Below are positions 61,619 through 64,000 of a stretch of 64,000 nt of DNA, in pieces. The notes below the pieces were generated by a model, which did no database searches, was not told the origin of the DNA, and saw nothing but the letters and a program-made list of their open reading frames with translations. The stretch is from positions 62,001 through 126,000 of the forward strand of contig NZ_JAPKND010000009.1 in the NCBI RefSeq assembly GCF_026344035.1, in the 5' to 3' direction. Source of the stretch: Alcaligenes endophyticus. GTDB taxonomy: Bacteria > Pseudomonadota > Gammaproteobacteria > Burkholderiales > Burkholderiaceae_B. Position 1 is the stretch's first letter; the number at the start of each line of letters is the position of its first letter. The position numbers were made by a program, and so were the translations under genes.

Positions 61619-62377
61619 ATGAAGAATAAATATGGTGCCTTGGCCTCATTGGTTTATGAGCTAGATAAACCTGTAGGGGTCTCGTTTGGCGATGTTGAAT
61701 ATTACCTAAAGCGCTTACAGCAGATCGACGGCTTAATTCTTGAGCCTGGGGTGGGCAATGGACGCTTCCTAATCCCCCTCCTTAAAGCGGGGAAGAGTGT
61801 TGTTGGTCTCGATAGCTCAGAGCCGATGCTTGCCCATGCACGTGCAGCGTTAACCAAGCATCAAGTAAGCGCTCGTCTTGAATTGAATACTTTTCAGGGT
61901 TATCAAACAGATGAGCGGTATGAGGCTATTGTGATGCCTGTCGGGTCATTCCAGTTAATTGACTCATTTGACACTGCTACTGAACTTTTAGCTCATTTTA
62001 GAAACATGCTGTCTGAAAAAGGCAGGCTGTTGATTGATATTGATCCAGCGCACAGTATATTTCTAGGTGAACCATCTGTTCGGAAGTGGCGTTTGAGTCC
62101 TAGAGACTGCGTGACGTTATCAACTAAACGATTAGCAATTGATTATGTATCTCAGGTCACAACCGAACTGCATCGTTATGAGTTGTGGGAAGACGGCGTT
62201 TTACAGAAAACTGAACTGGAAGAGTTTTCCTTGCGGTGGTGGGGCGCTAATGAATTAGCGCTGGCATTCAAAGTTGCCGGCTTCACAGATATAGTTATTT
62301 CGGGAGGCTATGAGTTTAGCCGTAAGCCATCGAATGAAGATAGCATTATCACCGTAGAAGGGGTTAAGAAGACTTAG
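61619..62377 (+). CDS. class I SAM-dependent methyltransferase (cargo gene)
   Basis: 252 residues. SAM motif I is LEPGVGNGRFLIPLL, followed by VVGLDSSEPMLAHARA and a post-motif acidic segment. The remaining residues resemble small-molecule methyltransferases of the UbiE/type 11-25 superfamily rather than DNA methylases; no DPPY or PCQ motif is present. It is flanked by phage genes and lies on the plus strand, so it is probably cargo. The substrate is unknown. No clear Shine-Dalgarno sequence precedes the ATG. Confidence 0.82.
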   Translation: MKNKYGALASLVYELDKPVGVSFGDVEYYLKRLQQIDGLILEPGVGNGRFLIPLLKAGKSVVGLDSSEPMLAHARAALTKHQVSARLELNTFQGYQTDERYEAIVMPVGSFQLIDSFDTATELLAHFRNMLSEKGRLLIDIDPAHSIFLGEPSVRKWRLSPRDCVTLSTKRLAIDYVSQVTTELHRYELWEDGVLQKTELEEFSLRWWGANELALAFKVAGFTDIVISGGYEFSRKPSNEDSIITVEGVKKT

Positions 62378-62421
62378 TGTCACAGTAAGTACCTCAATCT
62401 GTAAACAGCTTTACTGCTTGC

Positions 62422-62533
62422 CATCAAGAAAAAGAGCGATCCTCACCCTTGCACGTCTGGCATACGTCCGAACTTTCGTTTGCTTGCCAGTAGGGTTGAT
62501 ATAGTTTTGAGCGGGCCGCGCTCTTTCTTGATG
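62422..62533. repeat. 112-bp segment bounded by long inverted repeats
   Basis: CATCAAGAAAAAGAGCG (62422-62438) and CGCTCTTTCTTGATG (62519-62533) match over 15 bases with a 2-nt bulge, separated by 80 nt. They lie between the methyltransferase gene and the small basic gene. They could form a large stem in RNA or be the ends of a small inverted-repeat element. I see no target-site duplication. Confidence 0.55.
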
Positions 62534-62602
62534 AGCTACCAGCTCTCAAGCAGATGTGTAACAATGGAAGGCTTTAGCGACCTACAAACGAGGGAGATTT
62601 CC

Positions 62603-62758
62603 ATGAGCACTAAAATCGTTACTGAAGCTGACCGCAAGCGCACTCCGCGTCCACCTTTGCCCAAGGGCATGTCCATTTCCACAAAATCCGCAATTGTGAG
62701 CAGGGAGCGTGGCCCGCATACCCATCACAAGAAAAATCCCGGTAAGCGTCACCGATAG
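62603..62758 (+). CDS. small basic protein of unknown function
   Basis: 51 residues, very basic (many Lys/Arg/His), from ATG 62603 after AGGGAG. It contains RKRTPRPPLPKG and a C-terminus HHKKNPGKRHR, likely nucleic-acid binding or disordered. It is the last plus-strand gene of the prophage part. No family recognised. Confidence 0.6.
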   Translation: MSTKIVTEADRKRTPRPPLPKGMSISTKSAIVSRERGPHTHHKKNPGKRHR

Positions 62759-62968
62759 GAGCAGTTCGCCACCAGTATCCTTCTGCCGACTTGGTTGCTG
62801 ATAAGCCAGCGCATGTCGAGGCAGAGGCGCTGGTGGCCTGGGGCTTCCTGCTCTGGTACAGGAGACGATCAATATCGTTACCGTTACGGCTAGTCCCAGT
62901 GCCCCGCCGTGGAGCTGAGGAGATCCAGCTAAGCTGGCCGCCTGGGCGCGGTGTAATGTTCTAAAGTT

Positions 62969-63160
62969 TTAAACGGTTCCTGTGTCGAGCTCGACAGAGC
63001 TGATGTTTTTGTGGGCGATGCCAGCCGCTACCTGTTTTTGCACCTCGTTAAAGTAGGGCACACATATAAATGCGACGCCTGCTTTCGTTAGATGCTGGGC
63101 TGTATCTATAGATTGACGTAAGTCAGATACCGATGCTCTGTTAACCTGCGGCTTGCTCAT
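62969..63160 (-). CDS. small phage protein, DUF1382-like
   Basis: 63 residues. NRASVSDLRQSIDTAQHLTKAGVAFICVPYF resembles the short lambda-type DUF1382 proteins (xxASPVELRxxLxxAxxLAxAGIxFVxxPV). Its ATG overlaps the stop of the upstream gene. Function unknown. Confidence 0.7.
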   Translation of the reverse strand: MSKPQVNRASVSDLRQSIDTAQHLTKAGVAFICVPYFNEVQKQVAAGIAHKNISSVELDTGTV

Positions 63161-63471
63161 GGCTCTATCCTGAATTGTCGGAAATCCTCACTACCTGTTT
63201 CGCGGTGCTCTAGGTTCCCAGTCTTGTTTGTAAAAAACTCGCCTTGCGGTAAGTAGACTCGCTCAAACTGCTCATGCCACCTACCACTTTTGCTGCATGA
63301 CTTTCCATCTGAGTAGTTCGTTGGTGAGCACGCGCTGCAAAGTTGCATGCCTTTTCTGTTCTCTATGCCTGTCCAATCAAAGTGCTTCTCCCACCCTTTG
63401 TAAGGCCAGCCGTGATTAGTCAATGCCGTATTCTCACAACATCCACAATGTTGACATTGAAATAGGCTCAT
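63157..63471 (-). CDS. phage zinc-ribbon protein
   Basis: 104 residues. QCQHCGCCEN and LCSACSPT give a likely zinc site, and DWTGIENRKGMQLCSACSPT and GNLEHRETGSEDFR are characteristic of a widespread phage protein of unknown role. It overlaps both neighbours by 4 bp (ATGA). Confidence 0.8.
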   Translation of the reverse strand: MSLFQCQHCGCCENTALTNHGWPYKGWEKHFDWTGIENRKGMQLCSACSPTNYSDGKSCSKSGRWHEQFERVYLPQGEFFTNKTGNLEHRETGSEDFRQFRIEP

Positions 63472-63719
63472 GTCTTTTGCTCCATAGCTGAATCTATTGC
63501 ATCACGTAGACTGTGCGGGTTTTGCAGCACAATGTCTCGTGGCAGCATGACATTTCCGTCATTGCTTGGATCTGCCAGCCAATCAATGCGCTTTTTATCA
63601 GAAAGGGCTTCACGTATCTCGGGCGATTGCAAAACGGCCTGTTCAATTTTTCTGATATCTATAGGCCGTACGTAAATATCGTCAGATAGCCTTTCTATTT
63701 CCTCAGCGCTCAAAACCAT
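63468..63719 (-). CDS. small phage protein of unknown function
   Basis: 83 residues from ATG 63719 with GGAGG upstream (a 4-residue longer form is open). It is acidic and helical, with SEEIERLSDDIY-like N-terminus (SAEEIERLSDDIYVRP). It is the first gene of the three-gene block ending at 62969 and overlaps the zinc-ribbon gene by 4 bp. Confidence 0.7.
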   Translation of the reverse strand: MVLSAEEIERLSDDIYVRPIDIRKIEQAVLQSPEIREALSDKKRIDWLADPSNDGNVMLPRDIVLQNPHSLRDAIDSAMEQKT

Positions 63720-64000
63720 TTTATCCTCCACGCCTATCTCCTATTTCAACCATAAACACCCTGATTCAAGGCGCTGGTGGTTGAACGCTGCGCTCCTAGC
63801 TACTCCCAGCAGTGCTGGCTCTAGGTAGCGCAACGTCTATTCAATCAATACCTAGCCCTTCCGGCCGTGTCTGAGCCCAGACTAGGTATCAATAGCCCCT
63901 GATCTTATTTGCGGAGTAGGGGGTTGCGTCCGCCACCTAGCCACGGCTTATTGCCGTCATTGGTGTGTTCTATACGCTTAGTAATTTGTTAAAGATCATT
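63720..64000. promoter_or_regulatory. non-coding segment with inverted repeats, probable phage control region
   Basis: 281 bp without a gene up to the window edge. ATACCTAG (63848-63855) and CTAGGTAT (63882-63889) are perfect 8-bp arms, and ATCAATA occurs at 63844-63850 and 63888-63894. As the region upstream of the leftmost operon start, it may carry its promoter and operator. No clear -10/-35 pair can be chosen. Confidence 0.35.

Noticed and set aside
62759-62960. Plus-strand stretch reading SADLVADKPAHVEAEALVAW and further
   Set aside because: It looks partly protein-like but has a stop just upstream, no start codon or ribosome-binding site, and no recognised family, so it may be a decayed fragment or chance.
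48981-64000. Right attachment site of the prophage
   Set aside because: I looked for a repeat of the tRNA-Pro 3' end and found none, so the far end is outside the window.

Overview
The window looks like the chromosome of a betaproteobacterium of the order Burkholderiales, most likely Alcaligenaceae (relatives of Bordetella, Achromobacter and Paenalcaligenes). This is inferred from gene content: an orphan nadC next to a NadQ/NrtR-type regulator and a Bug-type (TctC) periplasmic binding protein; a gshB - EIIA(Man) - HPr - EI regulatory PTS block; a thrS/infC/rpmI/rplT/pheST/ihfA/merR neighbourhood; and a SUF operon led by an Rrf2 regulator. No species can be named from sequence alone.

Region 1 (1-48.9 kb) is ordinary chromosome. 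From left to right it holds: lysS, a short-chain dehydrogenase and prfB with its programmed frameshift; a Tar-like chemoreceptor; an IF-1 paralogue; an EamA exporter; two tandem Aer-like PAS chemoreceptors; a nadQ-nadC-bug cluster with a candidate operator; a GntP-type permease, nagB and a GMC oxidoreductase; an enoyl-CoA hydratase/nitronate monooxygenase pair; and small envelope proteins. Next comes thrS, preceded by what reads as a threonine-rich leader peptide and attenuator, then infC starting at a rare ATC codon. After infC the usual ribosomal/pheST cluster is interrupted by about 7 kb (gshB, PTS genes, a lipoprotein, ubiK, comM, a LysE exporter). It resumes with its own promoter at rpmI-rplT-pheS-pheT-ihfA-merR. 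A DUF455 protein, a single-chain ECF sigma/anti-sigma fusion and an ATM1-type ABC exporter plus suf operon close the region.

Region 2 (about 48.9-64 kb) is the integrase end of a prophage inserted at a tRNA-Pro(GGG) gene; its other end lies outside the window. A compact minus-strand early operon carries integrase, an AlpA/Xis-like gene overlapping it, two DNA methyltransferases, RdgC, a YqaJ-type exonuclease, RecT and many small overlapping ORFs. Seven plus-strand genes are wedged between the operon segments. Most encode membrane, lipo- or exported proteins (4-TM and 2-TM proteins, a DUF333 + I78 inhibitor lipoprotein, a frameshifted small secreted protein), with a SAM methyltransferase and a small basic protein. 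These are the best candidates for lysogenic-conversion or defence cargo. A 3' scar of an ssb gene sits directly behind the exonuclease.

The strongest leads are the thrS attenuator, the ECF sigma/anti-sigma fusion, the nadQ-nadC-bug quinolinate-salvage cluster, the repeat-bearing phage cytosine methyltransferase, and the opposite-strand membrane cargo genes of the prophage.
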